Part shown: positions 25,805-34,210 of the stretch, one piece after another
How the letters are laid out: every line of letters starts with the position of its first letter
Position numbering within the stretch: position 1 is the first letter of the stretch
Assembly: GCF_009796285.1 (NCBI RefSeq)
Contig: NZ_CP047020.1
Coordinates: 2,728,001 to 2,792,000, forward strand
Direction: 5' to 3'
Source: Streptomyces broussonetiae
Lineage (GTDB): Bacteria; Actinomycetota; Actinomycetes; Streptomycetales; Streptomycetaceae
Length of the DNA: 64,000 nucleotides
The notes under the pieces: generated by a model
Seen by the model: only the letters and a program-made list of their open reading frames with translations
What the model was told of the DNA's origin: nothing
Database searches by the model: none
Translations under genes and position numbers: made by a program

Positions 25805-26359
25805 ATGGACAGCCAAGGGCAGGATGAGCAGCAGGTCGTGTGGGCCGTCGTCGGCAGCGACATCGGCCCGCTGATGCTGGCCGCGACCCGTGACGGCCTG
25901 GTCAACGTCGTCTTCCATGCCACGGACGCGGTGCGCGACCGCGCCCTGGAGCGGCTGGCGTCCCGGCTCGGCGACGCACCCGTCGAGGCCCCGGACTCGC
26001 CGCTGCTGGCCGGGGCGATACACCAGCTGCGCGCGTACTTCGCGGGCGAGCGGCACGACTTCGACCTGCCGCTGGACTGGTCGCTGATCTCCGGGTTCAA
26101 CCGGCAGGTGCTGCGCGAGCTTGCCTCCGGGGTGCCGTACGGCACGGTGGTGGGCTACGGGGATCTCGCGGGGCGGGTCGGACAGCCCGGCGGAGCGCAG
26201 GCGGTCGGCGCGGCGATGGGCGCCAATCCGCTGCCGGTGGTCGTGCCGTGTCACCGCGTGGTGGAGAGCGACGGCGGCATCGGCGGCTTCGGGGGCGGGC
26301 TGGAGACCAAGCGGAAGCTGCTCGCACTGGAGGGCGTGCTGCCCGAGCCGCTGTTCTGA
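25805..26359 (+). CDS. ogt: Methylated-DNA--protein-cysteine S-methyltransferase
   Basis: A 184-residue suicide repair protein that takes methyl groups from O6-methylguanine (and O4-methylthymine). The C-terminal domain is complete: the HTH that inserts into DNA (FNRQVLRELASGVPYGTVVG followed by YGDLAGRVGQPGGAQAVGAA), the NPLPVVVPCHRVV active site with the acceptor Cys, and GGIGGFGGGLETKRKLLALE. The N-terminal domain lacks the four Cys of Ada, so this is Ogt-like with no regulatory function. Its promoter is the same damage-responsive type as those of uvrA and uvrB. It converges on the VOC gene. Confidence 0.95.
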   Translation: MDSQGQDEQQVVWAVVGSDIGPLMLAATRDGLVNVVFHATDAVRDRALERLASRLGDAPVEAPDSPLLAGAIHQLRAYFAGERHDFDLPLDWSLISGFNRQVLRELASGVPYGTVVGYGDLAGRVGQPGGAQAVGAAMGANPLPVVVPCHRVVESDGGIGGFGGGLETKRKLLALEGVLPEPLF

Positions 26360-26371
26360 CCGGCCCCGGGG

Positions 26372-26803
26372 CTACTCGTCGTAGTGCCGGGCCTCGAAGA
26401 CGTTGCCGTCGGGGTCCCGGAAGTAGAACGTGCGCGGTGCGTTGCCACGGGCGCCGTAGGAGTCGTGGCCGATCTCGGACAGGGGCACGCCGTGCTGCTC
26501 CAGCCGGGCGCGCAGGGCGTCGAAGGCGTTGGTGGGCAGGGACAGGCAGACGTGGTTGACCGGGTGGCCGGCGCTGTCGGCCGCACCCGGCAGCATCCTC
26601 ATGTGTTCCGCGAAGGTGCGCGGGGCGAGGTCCAGGATGGTCTCCTCGTTGACGCGCACGGAGGGGAACGGCACCTCTTCCGCGACGAACTCGGCGACCC
26701 TCACGGGGTCCAGACCGACGGCCTCGGTGTAGAAGCGGGCCGCGGCCACCGGATCGGACACCCACAGGACGACGTGGTCGAGACACATGCTGTTCTTCGT
26801 CAT
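26372..26803 (-). CDS. VOC-family (glyoxalase/dioxygenase fold) protein
   Basis: A 143-residue single-copy vicinal-oxygen-chelate protein with two beta-alpha-beta-beta-beta halves: LDHVVLWVSDPVAAARFYTE with a metal-ligand His in the first and NHVCLSLPTNAFDALRARLE in the second, closing with RTFYFRDPDGNVFEARHYDE, where the Glu is the usual last ligand. It could be a glyoxalase, fosfomycin/bleomycin-type resistance protein or dioxygenase; nothing here decides. It is divergent from psuG and convergent with ogt. Confidence 0.85.
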   Translation of the reverse strand: MTKNSMCLDHVVLWVSDPVAAARFYTEAVGLDPVRVAEFVAEEVPFPSVRVNEETILDLAPRTFAEHMRMLPGAADSAGHPVNHVCLSLPTNAFDALRARLEQHGVPLSEIGHDSYGARGNAPRTFYFRDPDGNVFEARHYDE

Positions 26804-26911
26804 GTGGCCCAGGCTGGTGGCGTCCCCCACAGGCTGCAAGCGTTTAGCCGTGACCGGTACCCGCCAGAGATCCAAGGGACGGGAACGGCCGACGGACAGG
26901 AGGCGGTGCGC

Positions 26912-27820
26912 GTGGTGCTCGTGGTGTCGGAAGAGGTCCGGGAAGCGATCGACGCACGACGGCCGGTGGTGGCCCTGGAGTCCACGATCATCGCGCACGG
27001 CCTGCCCCGCCCGCGCAATCTGCAGGTGGCACTGGAGCTGGAGGACGCGGTGCGGCAGGAAGGTGCCGTTCCGGCGACCATCGCCGTCCTGGACGGCCGC
27101 CCCCGCATCGGGCTGGGCAAGGAGCAGCTGGAGCGGGTCGCGAACGAGGACGGCATGCGCAAGCTGGGCCACCGCGATCTGCCGCTCGCCGTGGCCGCGG
27201 GGGTGAGCGGGGCGACCACCGTGTCGGCGACGGCACAGCTGGCCGCCCTCGCGGGCATCCGGGTGTTCGCCACCGGCGGCCTGGGCGGTGTGCACCGGGA
27301 GTGGACGGTGACGCAGGACGAATCGGCCGACCTGGGCCTGCTGGCGAGCACCCGGATCACGGTGGTCTGCGCGGGCGTGAAGTCGATCCTGGACGTGCCG
27401 GCGACGCTGCAGCGGCTGGAGACGCTGGGCGTGGCCGTCGCCGGCTACGGCACGGACCGGTTCCCCGGCTTCTATCTGTCCGACTCGGGGCATCCGGTCG
27501 ACTGGACGCTGCACAGTCCGGAACAGGTCGCCGAGGTCATGCGGGCGCAGGACGGGCTGGGCGCGCCGGAGTCGGCGCTGATCGTCGCCAACCCCGTCCC
27601 GCAGGCGAAACAGCTCGATCCCGAGCTGCACGCACGCGTGCTCGCCGACGCGCTGCGCGCCTGCGCCCAGCAGGGCGTCACCGGGCAGGCGGTGACGCCG
27701 TACCTGCTGGACTACCTGGTCCGGCACACGGACGGCGCCTCCTTGAACGCGAATCTGGCGGCCGTGGGCGGCAACGTACGGCTGGCGGCACGGATCGCCG
27801 CCGCCTGGGCCCGGAGGTGA
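26912..27820 (+). CDS. psuG: Pseudouridine-5'-phosphate glycosidase
   Basis: A 302-residue enzyme that splits pseudouridine 5'-phosphate into uracil and ribose 5-phosphate, breaking a C-C glycosidic bond. The family sequence is followed closely: ALESTIIAHGLPRPRNLQVA, VPATIAVLDGRPRIGLGKEQ, TVSATAQLAALAGIRVFATG, GGVHREWTVTQDESADLGLL, CAGVKSILDVPATLQRLETL with the catalytic Lys, YGTDRFPGFYL, and SLNANLAAVGGNVRLAARIA. GTG at 26912 is chosen because AGGAGG lies 8 nt before it. It overlaps psuK by 4 bp, forming the pseudouridine salvage/degradation pair. Confidence 0.95.
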   Translation: MVLVVSEEVREAIDARRPVVALESTIIAHGLPRPRNLQVALELEDAVRQEGAVPATIAVLDGRPRIGLGKEQLERVANEDGMRKLGHRDLPLAVAAGVSGATTVSATAQLAALAGIRVFATGGLGGVHREWTVTQDESADLGLLASTRITVVCAGVKSILDVPATLQRLETLGVAVAGYGTDRFPGFYLSDSGHPVDWTLHSPEQVAEVMRAQDGLGAPESALIVANPVPQAKQLDPELHARVLADALRACAQQGVTGQAVTPYLLDYLVRHTDGASLNANLAAVGGNVRLAARIAAAWARR

Positions 27821-28740
27821 CCGCGAGCCGGGAGGGGGCCCTGCTGGTCGTCGGGGACGTGGTCACGGACGTGGTCGCCCGGCACCGGGGACCGCTCGCG
27901 GGCGGCACCGACACGGCTGCCACGATCCGGACGCTGCCCGGCGGCGCGGGAGCGAACGTGGCCTGCTGGGCCGCCCACGCGGGCTGTGCGGACGTACGCC
28001 TCCTCGGGCGAGTGGGTGCGGACACGGCCGCGTGGCACGAGCGGGAGCTGGTCGCGGCCGGGGTGCGTCCCCGGCTGGTGGTTGATCCGGAGGCGGCGAC
28101 CGGGACGGTGATCTGTCTAGTCGACACCGGGGCGGCGGCCGAGCGTACGTTCCTCACGGACAGCGGGGCGTCGTTGCGGCTCGAGCCGGCCGACTGGTCG
28201 GACGCCTGGCTCGACGGGGTCGCCCGGTTGCATCTGTCGGGCTATCTGCTGTTCACGGAGCCGAGCCGAGCGCTGGCGCGCACGGCACTCGCGGCGGCAC
28301 GCGCGCGTGGTGTTCCGGTCAGTCTGGATCCGGCGTCGGCGGGTTTCCTGGCTCGGCTCGGGGTGGACCGGTTCCTCGCCTTCGCGGAGGGGCTGGACGT
28401 GCTGCTGCCCAGCCGGGACGAGGCGTGTCTGCTGACCGGGCTGCCGGATCCGGTGGACGCGGCGGCCAAGTTGAGCCGTCACGTGTCGCTGGTGGTGGTC
28501 AAAGCGGGCGCGGACGGGGCGCTGGTGGCGCGTTCCGGCGCGACGCCCGTCCGGATTCCGGCGACACCGGCCGCCCCCCGGGACACCACGGGCGCCGGTG
28601 ACGCGTTCACCGGCGCGTTCCTCGCCGCTCTGCTCACGGGCGCGGATCCGCAGGAGGCGGCGTCCCGGGGCTGCCGGGCGGGCGCGGAGGCGGTACGGCG
28701 GGTGGGCGCCAGACCGCCTCGAACGGGGAGCGACCGCTAG
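27817..28740 (+). CDS. psuK: PfkB-family kinase, probable pseudouridine kinase
   Basis: A 307-residue ribokinase-fold enzyme. The substrate box TLPGGAGANVACWAAHAG (about residues 38-55) and the ATP/anion-hole box DTTGAGDAFTGAFLAALLTG (about residues 250-269) are intact, with LLPSRDEACLLTGL between them. Because it is translationally coupled to psuG (GTGA overlap), the likely reaction is phosphorylation of pseudouridine to the PsuG substrate. Alone, the sequence would only support a generic sugar/nucleoside kinase. The pair lets the cell recycle modified uridine from RNA turnover. The gene converges on the methyltransferase at 28883. Confidence 0.88.
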   Translation: MTASREGALLVVGDVVTDVVARHRGPLAGGTDTAATIRTLPGGAGANVACWAAHAGCADVRLLGRVGADTAAWHERELVAAGVRPRLVVDPEAATGTVICLVDTGAAAERTFLTDSGASLRLEPADWSDAWLDGVARLHLSGYLLFTEPSRALARTALAAARARGVPVSLDPASAGFLARLGVDRFLAFAEGLDVLLPSRDEACLLTGLPDPVDAAAKLSRHVSLVVVKAGADGALVARSGATPVRIPATPAAPRDTTGAGDAFTGAFLAALLTGADPQEAASRGCRAGAEAVRRVGARPPRTGSDR

Positions 28741-28882
28741 CACGCCTGGCCCCACGGCCGCCGGCTGCCCGGCGGTGCGAGTGCCTGGGGGGCGCCGTCG
28801 GATGCTCGGTACCGTGAGCACCCGCGCAACTCCCGTGCAGGGTGCGTGAACCCTCCGCGTTCACGTGCCTGGTCGTCGGCGC

Positions 28883-29677
28883 CTAGGCCTTTCTCCCCCA
28901 CGCCGAGATCATCGGTGCGGTGGCCAGGTCCATCGAACCGGCCTCGAGGTTGGCCAGGTGCTGGTCGATCTCCTCGTCGGTGGCGAGTCCGGCGGCGACG
29001 AGGCGACCGCGGATCTGGCGGACCGTCGCGGCCTCCAGCGCGGTGCAGGCGGGTGATGTCATCGGGAAGTACGCATCCGCCTCCACCTCGTGCAGCCCGG
29101 CCTCACGGAGCAGGCGCGGAAGCTTGCGGCCGTAGGACAGGTCGGCGCCTCGTTCGGCCAGCAGCTTGCGGAAGCCGTGGCGCAGCCGGTTGGCGAGCCG
29201 CTGTTCGGGGCCGTGCTCATCGGGGCAGATCAGCGGCTGGAGGGCGGGGTCGGCGTCCTCGACAAGCAGCCGTCCGCCGGGCCGCAGCGCCTGGATCATG
29301 GATCGCAACGCCCTTTCCCGGTCCGGGACATGGACGAGGACGAGCCGGGCGTGGACCAGGTCGAAGCCCTCGCCCGGCGGTTCCTCGGTGCCCACGTCGT
29401 GGACGCGGACCTCCACCGGCGGCCGGGCCGCGGCGGCGAGCAGCGAGGTGTCGATGTCGGTCGCGACGACCTTGCCGGTGGGACCGGTCTTGTCGGCGAG
29501 CCAGGTCACCACGGAGGTGCCGCCCGCGCCGACTTCCCAGCAGCGCCAGCCGGGTCCGATCCCGAAGGCCTCCAGGTGCCGGAAGGTAACGGGATCGAAG
29601 AGGGTGGCGAAGGCGTCGAAGCGTTGCCCTGCCTCGTTCTGCCGGTTGTCCAGGAGGTACCCGTCGGATGGCGTCAT
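28883..29677 (-). CDS. Class I SAM-dependent methyltransferase
   Basis: A 264-residue protein with a Rossmann SAM-binding core: motif I WRCWEVGAGGTSVVTWLADK (about residues 44-63), the acidic loop VVATDIDTSLLAAA, DLVHARLVLVHVPDRERAL and the post-I/III segment LRPGGRLLVEDADP. The N-terminal region (NRQNEAGQRFDAFATLFDPV) and the C-terminal cap (LRHGFRKLLAERGADLSYGR, SPACTALEAATVRQI) match Streptomyces small-molecule methyltransferases. The substrate is unknown, and it stands alone between psuK and corA. Confidence 0.85.
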   Translation of the reverse strand: MTPSDGYLLDNRQNEAGQRFDAFATLFDPVTFRHLEAFGIGPGWRCWEVGAGGTSVVTWLADKTGPTGKVVATDIDTSLLAAAARPPVEVRVHDVGTEEPPGEGFDLVHARLVLVHVPDRERALRSMIQALRPGGRLLVEDADPALQPLICPDEHGPEQRLANRLRHGFRKLLAERGADLSYGRKLPRLLREAGLHEVEADAYFPMTSPACTALEAATVRQIRGRLVAAGLATDEEIDQHLANLEAGSMDLATAPMISAWGRKA

Positions 29678-29893
29678 GTCAGGATCATCTCAGCCGCCCG
29701 GCCGGCCCGGATCGTCCGACGCTCCGGACCGGTCGAGACCGGAAAGGACCGGGCGCCCGGGCTCTTTCCACAGGCGGGAACCAAACGGAATCTGCTGTTC
29801 CCACAGGCTTGCCCGCGTTGTGCCCTCGGCTGGCAGACTTGCCGGGCAAGGCGCGGAAGCGTTACGCGAGGAGATCCATGCGAGGAGACCCAG

Positions 29894-31021
29894 ATGTCCA
29901 TGGCGGGGAATCTGCGAAAGGTCACCGGACTCGGCAAGGTGGGCGGCCTGCGCAGGGTGGCGCAGTTGGCCCGGCGGCAGCCGCGTGTTGACCTGAGCCA
30001 TCCCGCCAGGTCACCGCTGGGATCCTCGGTGGTCAACTGCGTGACCTATCAGGACGGCGTACGGGTGCCGGCCTGCACCGACCTCGTGGACGCCGTGAAG
30101 ATGGTGCGCAAGACGGGCGAGGGATTCGTCTGGCTGGGACTGCACGAGCCGACGGACCGTGAGTTCGCGGGCATCGCGGAGCTGTTCGACCTGCATCCGC
30201 TGGCGGTGGAGGACGCGGTCGAGGCCCATCAGCGCCCGAAGCTGGAGCACTACGGAAACACGCTCTTCGCGGTGTTCAAGACCGTCTGCTACGTGGAGCA
30301 CGAACGGCTGACGGCCACCAGCGAGGTGGTGAACACCGGCGAGATCATGGTGTTCGTCGGCGAGGACTTCGTCATCACGGTGCGCCACGGCCGGCACGGC
30401 TCGCTGGGCCCGCTGCGCGAGGAGCTGGAGGCTCATCCGCACCAGCTGTCGAAGGGCCCGGCGGCGGTGCTGCACGCGATCGCCGACCACGTCGTGGACG
30501 ACTATCTGACCGTGACGGACGCGGTGCAGGCCGATATCGACCAGGTCGAGACGGACGTCTTCTCGGAGGACGGCGCGCGGCTCGACCCCGGCCGCATCTA
30601 CCAGATGAAGCGTGAACTGCTCGAGCTGAAGCGGGCGGTGGTCCCGCTGGGCCGCCCGGTGGAAGACCTCGCCACCCGGCCCATCAAGGTTGTTCCTCCG
30701 GAGATACAGGCGTACTTCCGCGATGTGCTCGACCATCTGATCCGGGCCAAGGAGCAGATCTCCGCGTTCGACGAACTGCTCAACTCCATCCTCCAGGCCC
30801 ACCTCGCGCAGGTGACCGTCGCGCAGAACGAGGACATGCGGAAGATCACGGCCTGGGCCGCGGTGATCGCCGTGCCGACGATGGTGTGCGGGGTGTACGG
30901 CATGAACTTCGACCATATGCCGGAGCTGCACTGGCGGTTCGGATATCCGCTGGTCATGACCGTCATGGCGGTGGCGTGCCTGGCGCTGTACCGGGGCTTT
31001 CGGCGCATCGGCTGGCTCTGA
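29894..31021 (+). CDS. corA: CorA-family Mg2+/Co2+ transporter
   Basis: A 375-residue protein of the pentameric CorA channel family. The large cytoplasmic domain (about residues 1-310) includes VWLGLHEPTDREFAGIAELF, HPLAVEDAVEAHQRPKLEHY and long helices (IYQMKRELLELKRAVVPLGR). Two C-terminal helices follow, with the signature YGMNF selectivity loop between them (VIAVPTMVCGVYGMNFDHMP). The N-terminus has an extra basic segment (NLRKVTGLGKVGGLRRVAQL) typical of Streptomyces homologues. The upstream 216 bp holds no M-box riboswitch that I can see. Confidence 0.94.
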   Translation: MSMAGNLRKVTGLGKVGGLRRVAQLARRQPRVDLSHPARSPLGSSVVNCVTYQDGVRVPACTDLVDAVKMVRKTGEGFVWLGLHEPTDREFAGIAELFDLHPLAVEDAVEAHQRPKLEHYGNTLFAVFKTVCYVEHERLTATSEVVNTGEIMVFVGEDFVITVRHGRHGSLGPLREELEAHPHQLSKGPAAVLHAIADHVVDDYLTVTDAVQADIDQVETDVFSEDGARLDPGRIYQMKRELLELKRAVVPLGRPVEDLATRPIKVVPPEIQAYFRDVLDHLIRAKEQISAFDELLNSILQAHLAQVTVAQNEDMRKITAWAAVIAVPTMVCGVYGMNFDHMPELHWRFGYPLVMTVMAVACLALYRGFRRIGWL

Positions 31022-31038
31022 GCGGAGCGGGCCGGCAC

Positions 31039-31086
31039 AGGAGAGGTCCGGAGCAGGAAAGATCCGGAGCAGGAGAGGTCCGAGCC
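31039..31086 (+). repeat. Three tandem 16-bp repeats after corA
   Basis: AGGAGAGGTCCGGAGC, AGGAAAGATCCGGAGC and AGGAGAGGTCCGAGCC follow one another without gaps, just downstream of the corA stop. Confidence 0.75.
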
Positions 31087-31139
31087 GACTGGTCTGAGTG
31101 GGCGCCCGGGCGGAGGCGACCGTCGACGGGCTGTCCGAA

Positions 31140-31781
31140 TCAGCCGTTCCAGGCGGGATGGCGTGGGTCGTCCGCGCGCACCAGGACGTCCGCCGTACCC
31201 GCGGGGTCGATCTCGGACGTGTAGCGCTCGAAGGCGGGGAGCGTCCAGTGGTCGGCCTCGGGAGTGCGCCGGCGCAGGGCGGCCGGAGACAGGAGGAGGT
31301 GCACGGTCAGGTCGAAGGGGAACCAGTGACGCAGCAGGAGGGGGCCATGGAGCAACAGGATCCCGCCGGACGGGAGATGGACGTAGGGACTGCGGGTCGC
31401 GCGGTCGGTGGCCGGATCCCACAGGTCAGGGAGGACGCGCCCGCTGCCTCCGGGGTCGAGCGGGCCGAAGACCTCTCGCCACAGGGCACCCGTGTCGAAC
31501 CAACCGCCGTAGTACGACTCCGCGTCCCGCCGCCCGTGTTCGAGGCGCAGCGAGGCGGGACGCAGGAAGCCCTCGGCGTCGACCACGAGCGAGGGCCGGC
31601 CGCGTACGCGCAACGCCTCGGCGACCCGCTCGGCGAGGGCTCCGGGATGCGCGGCAGGGGCCCCGTCGAAGCCGACGCGCGGCCAGGCACTCCCGTCGGC
31701 CGCCTCCAGAGCGGCCAGCCGGTCGGCCAGCTGCTCCGCGAGCCGGTCCCAGGTGATCGCTTCGAGTCGCACACGGCACAT
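31140..31781 (-). CDS. Uridine kinase-like protein with an eroded P-loop
   Basis: A 213-residue protein aligning with the actinobacterial uridine kinase-like P-loop family: RLEAITWDRLAEQLADRLAA at the start, SLVVDAEGFLRPASLRLEHG, ESYYGGWFDTGALWREVFGP, GGILLLHGPLLLRHWFPFDL, HLLLSPAALRRRT and a C-terminal RYTSEIDPAGTADVLVRADD substrate region. The nucleotide loop, where GxDGxxGAGKS is expected, reads GFDGAPAAHPGALAERV, without the Lys and Ser. The enzyme may be inactive or may bind differently. ATG at 31781 is chosen because upstream sequence is repetitive and not protein-like. Confidence 0.75.
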   Translation of the reverse strand: MCRVRLEAITWDRLAEQLADRLAALEAADGSAWPRVGFDGAPAAHPGALAERVAEALRVRGRPSLVVDAEGFLRPASLRLEHGRRDAESYYGGWFDTGALWREVFGPLDPGGSGRVLPDLWDPATDRATRSPYVHLPSGGILLLHGPLLLRHWFPFDLTVHLLLSPAALRRRTPEADHWTLPAFERYTSEIDPAGTADVLVRADDPRHPAWNG

Positions 31782-32687
31782 GATGCCGGGTGGCGGGGCG
31801 TGCGAAGACGGCGCCTGCCGGAGAAGGGAGTGGTCTGCACAAAGGACGGGGACTGCCTCGGCCACAGACGGGCACTGCGGCCCGGGACCAGAACCGCCAC
31901 GGCCACAGACAGAGCAACGGCGAGCCCGGGGCAGGGACCGCCACGACCACAGATGGGACGCTAAAGCCAAGGACGCGGTCCACTGCGGCCACAGGCCGGG
32001 CGCACAGCGGCCGGGGGCCGGGTCCGCTGCGGCCGGAGACAGAGCCTGCGGCGGCCGGAGACGGGGGGCACCGCAGCCGGGAACGGAGGCCGCGGGAACC
32101 AAGGTCGCCGGCACCGGGAACCGAGGTCACCGGCACTGGCTGCGCCGGGACGAAGGACGGTCCTGGCCTGCCGCGTCCGGTTCGACCGGCGCGACCAGTG
32201 GCACCACCGGGCGGCATCCCCGCCGCTGCGAACCGGATCCGGTTCCACTCCGATCCCGATCCGGTCTCCCTCCAATCCTGCTCCGGTCGGCGAGGTCCCG
32301 GGCCGCGCTCCCGCCGTCGGGGAGCAGCCGGGACGGCTCGGCTCCGTAGCTCCCCGACGGGGAGCCGACAGGCCCGGAGTTGTCGGCCGGGTGATGCTGA
32401 CGCGTGCCGGTTTCCCGGAGCGCGACCTGCCGTGTACGGAGCGGTACCGCGTCGGCGGAGAGTGTCTGCCCGGCGGCCGGGGCACGGGCGGTGACCGGGG
32501 GCGACCACGCTGGTGAGCCGTGGCAGTCGTACGCCGCTCTCGCGGTGGCGGCGGTGGAGATCGGGACTGGTGCGGCACCGCGCACCGGTCCCGGCGTTCA
32601 CCTGAGGCGCGGAACGGAGGACGTGAGAGGAGGCAGGGAGCGGGGCAGGCGTGGGAGGAGCGGGCGGCGGTGGGGAAAGTACCGCGT
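31782..32687. other. 906-bp gene-free interval with degenerate GC-rich repeats
   Basis: No convincing coding sequence is present. From about 31850 to 32130 short degenerate units recur: GGCCACAGAC (several copies to 31950), GCGGCCGGAGACRG (32028-32070) and a pair GGGAACCRAGGTC-GCCGGCACC / GGGAACCGAGGTC-ACCGGCACT (32094-32140). The part from 32200 to 32687 shows nothing I can name apart from the GTACCGCGTATG start context of the next gene. Confidence 0.6.
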
Positions 32688-33389
32688 ATGACCCCTCCCC
32701 CGACGCCAACTCCCCACATCTCCGGACGACTTGTCGTCGTCCAGAGTGCGAAGGGAAAGCGGTGTGCCGGTTGCCGGCGCGGGCCGCTGTCACTGCTCGT
32801 GCTGGAGGACGGGGCACCACGTTGTCTGGACTGTGCCGACCTCGGCCACCTGGTGTTCCTGCCACGCGGTGACACGGCTCTGACCCGCAGGTCGCGGGAG
32901 GAGAGCACGCTGTCGGCGGTGGTGGTGCGCTTCAACCGGCGCAAGAGCCGCTACGAGCGGCAGGGCGTGCTCGTGGAGGAGGAGGCGCTGGCGCGCGCCG
33001 AGGCGCGCTGTCTGGCGGACGCGGAGGCACGGCGCCGGCGGCGGGCGCGGGACGGGCGGCGCAGGGCGGCGGAGGACGAGCGGTTCGTGGCGGCGTTCGC
33101 GGCCGAGATCGTCCGGCTGTTTCCCGGCTGCCCGGCCGAGCGGGCCCGGGCCGTCGCGGCGCACGCATCCGTGCGGGGCAGCGGACGGGTCGGGCGCAGC
33201 GCGGCCGGGCGGGCGCTGACGGAAGGGGCGGTGACCTCGGCGGTCGTGGCGGCCGTACGGCATGTGGACACGCCGTACGACGAGCTGCTGATGAACGGGG
33301 TGCCACGCTACGAGGCCCGGCGGCGGATCGCCCCGGCCGTGGAGGGCGTGCTGCGGGCCTGGCAGGGCGCCGGAGCGGATGTCGGCTGA
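32688..33389 (+). CDS. DUF2293-domain protein with an N-terminal zinc-ribbon-like Cys cluster
   Basis: A 233-residue protein. The N-terminal 60 residues carry CAGC and CLDC pairs (KRCAGCRRGPLSLLVLEDGA, CLDCADLGHLVFLPRGDTAL), which look like a small zinc site. The middle is a basic helical stretch (EARRRRRARDGRRRAAEDER). The C-terminal part matches DUF2293 (IVRLFPGCPAERARAVAAHA, VGRSAAGRALTEGAVTSAVV, VRHVDTPYDELLMNGVPRYE). The family has no known function; the zinc site and basic region hint at nucleic-acid binding, which is inference. It is flanked by repeat-rich DNA on both sides. Confidence 0.82.
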   Translation: MTPPPTPTPHISGRLVVVQSAKGKRCAGCRRGPLSLLVLEDGAPRCLDCADLGHLVFLPRGDTALTRRSREESTLSAVVVRFNRRKSRYERQGVLVEEEALARAEARCLADAEARRRRRARDGRRRAAEDERFVAAFAAEIVRLFPGCPAERARAVAAHASVRGSGRVGRSAAGRALTEGAVTSAVVAAVRHVDTPYDELLMNGVPRYEARRRIAPAVEGVLRAWQGAGADVG

Positions 33390-33393
33390 GCAG

Positions 33394-33448
33394 AAGCCAA
33401 GTGCAAGCCGAGTGCAAGCCGAACGGAAGCCAAGTGGAAGCCGCGCGG
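33394..33448 (+). repeat. Five tandem 11-bp repeats
   Basis: Units AAGCCAAGTGC, AAGCCGAGTGC, AAGCCGAACGG, AAGCCAAGTGG and AAGCCGCGCGG follow head to tail, starting right after the DUF2293 stop. The 11-bp period is about one DNA helical turn. Confidence 0.8.
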
Positions 33449-33601
33449 GAGAACCGTGCAAGGGGAGGGAAGGACAGCAGGCGGGAGAGACGGCCGACCA
33501 TGGTGCCGGGTGCCTCGGCTCGGCCATGGTTGGCGCGCCGCCCCGGGCCTGGACGGGCAGTGGCGGTGGCACCGGGCCCGGCCCGGGTGGAGCGAGACGT
33601 G

Positions 33602-34099
33602 ATGAGGGGGGGCGTGAAGATGATCGAAGGGCCGTTCTTCGTGCTGGTTGTGGCGGGAGTCCTCGGCACCGGGCTGATGGCCGGGATCTTCTGCGCCTTC
33701 TCGGTGCTCGTGACGCGGGGGCTCGCCACGCTGCCGCCCGCGCAGGGGGTCGCCGCGATGAACGCGATCAACGTCGCCGCGATACGGCCTGCCTTCATGA
33801 CGGTGTTCATGGGCGCGGCGGTGCTGAGCGCGATGATCGCGGTGGTGACGTTCGTGGTGTGGCCGGACGACGGGACGGTCGAGCTGCTCCTGGGCAGCGC
33901 GCTGTATCTGTTCGGTTCGTTCGGGCTGACCGTGGTCGCGAACGTCCCCCGCAACGAAAGACTGGCCCGCCTGACACCGGGCGCGCCGGAGGCGGCCCTG
34001 TACTGGCCGGTGTATGTGCGCGAATGGACGTTGTGGAACGACGTCCGCGCGGTCGCCTCCGCAGCGGCCACGGTCGTCTACGTCCTGGCTCTCACCTGA
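33602..34099 (+). CDS. DUF1772 (anthrone oxygenase-like) membrane protein
   Basis: A 165-residue protein with four predicted membrane helices: FFVLVVAGVLGTGLMAGIFC, FMTVFMGAAVLSAMIAVVTF, LLLGSALYLFGSFGLTVVAN and DVRAVASAAATVVYVLALT. The NVPRNERLARLTPG loop and the W..Y...W..WN spacing near the last helix are typical of DUF1772, a family that includes anthrone oxygenases. ATG 33602 has GGAG 9 nt upstream; ATG 33620 with a G-rich site is a good alternative, and the conserved part starts after it. The role here is unknown. Confidence 0.8.
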   Translation: MRGGVKMIEGPFFVLVVAGVLGTGLMAGIFCAFSVLVTRGLATLPPAQGVAAMNAINVAAIRPAFMTVFMGAAVLSAMIAVVTFVVWPDDGTVELLLGSALYLFGSFGLTVVANVPRNERLARLTPGAPEAALYWPVYVREWTLWNDVRAVASAAATVVYVLALT

Positions 34100-34210
34100 C
34101 CCGTCCCGCCCCTGGCCGGAGCCCCGCGGGAAAGCGCTGTCCGCCACTCTGCGCCGTCGGCGCCGCGGACGTATCGTGGCCGGAAGAGCGGCGGAAGAGT
34201 GGCGACGATC

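Noticed and set aside
29678..29893. Possible M-box riboswitch before corA
   Set aside because: No M-box conserved stems or sequence blocks could be identified in the 216 bp.
31790..32494. Open frames within the repeat-rich gap
   Set aside because: They are low-complexity Gly/Pro/Arg/Thr sequences that follow the DNA repeats, with no ribosome sites and no protein-like pattern.
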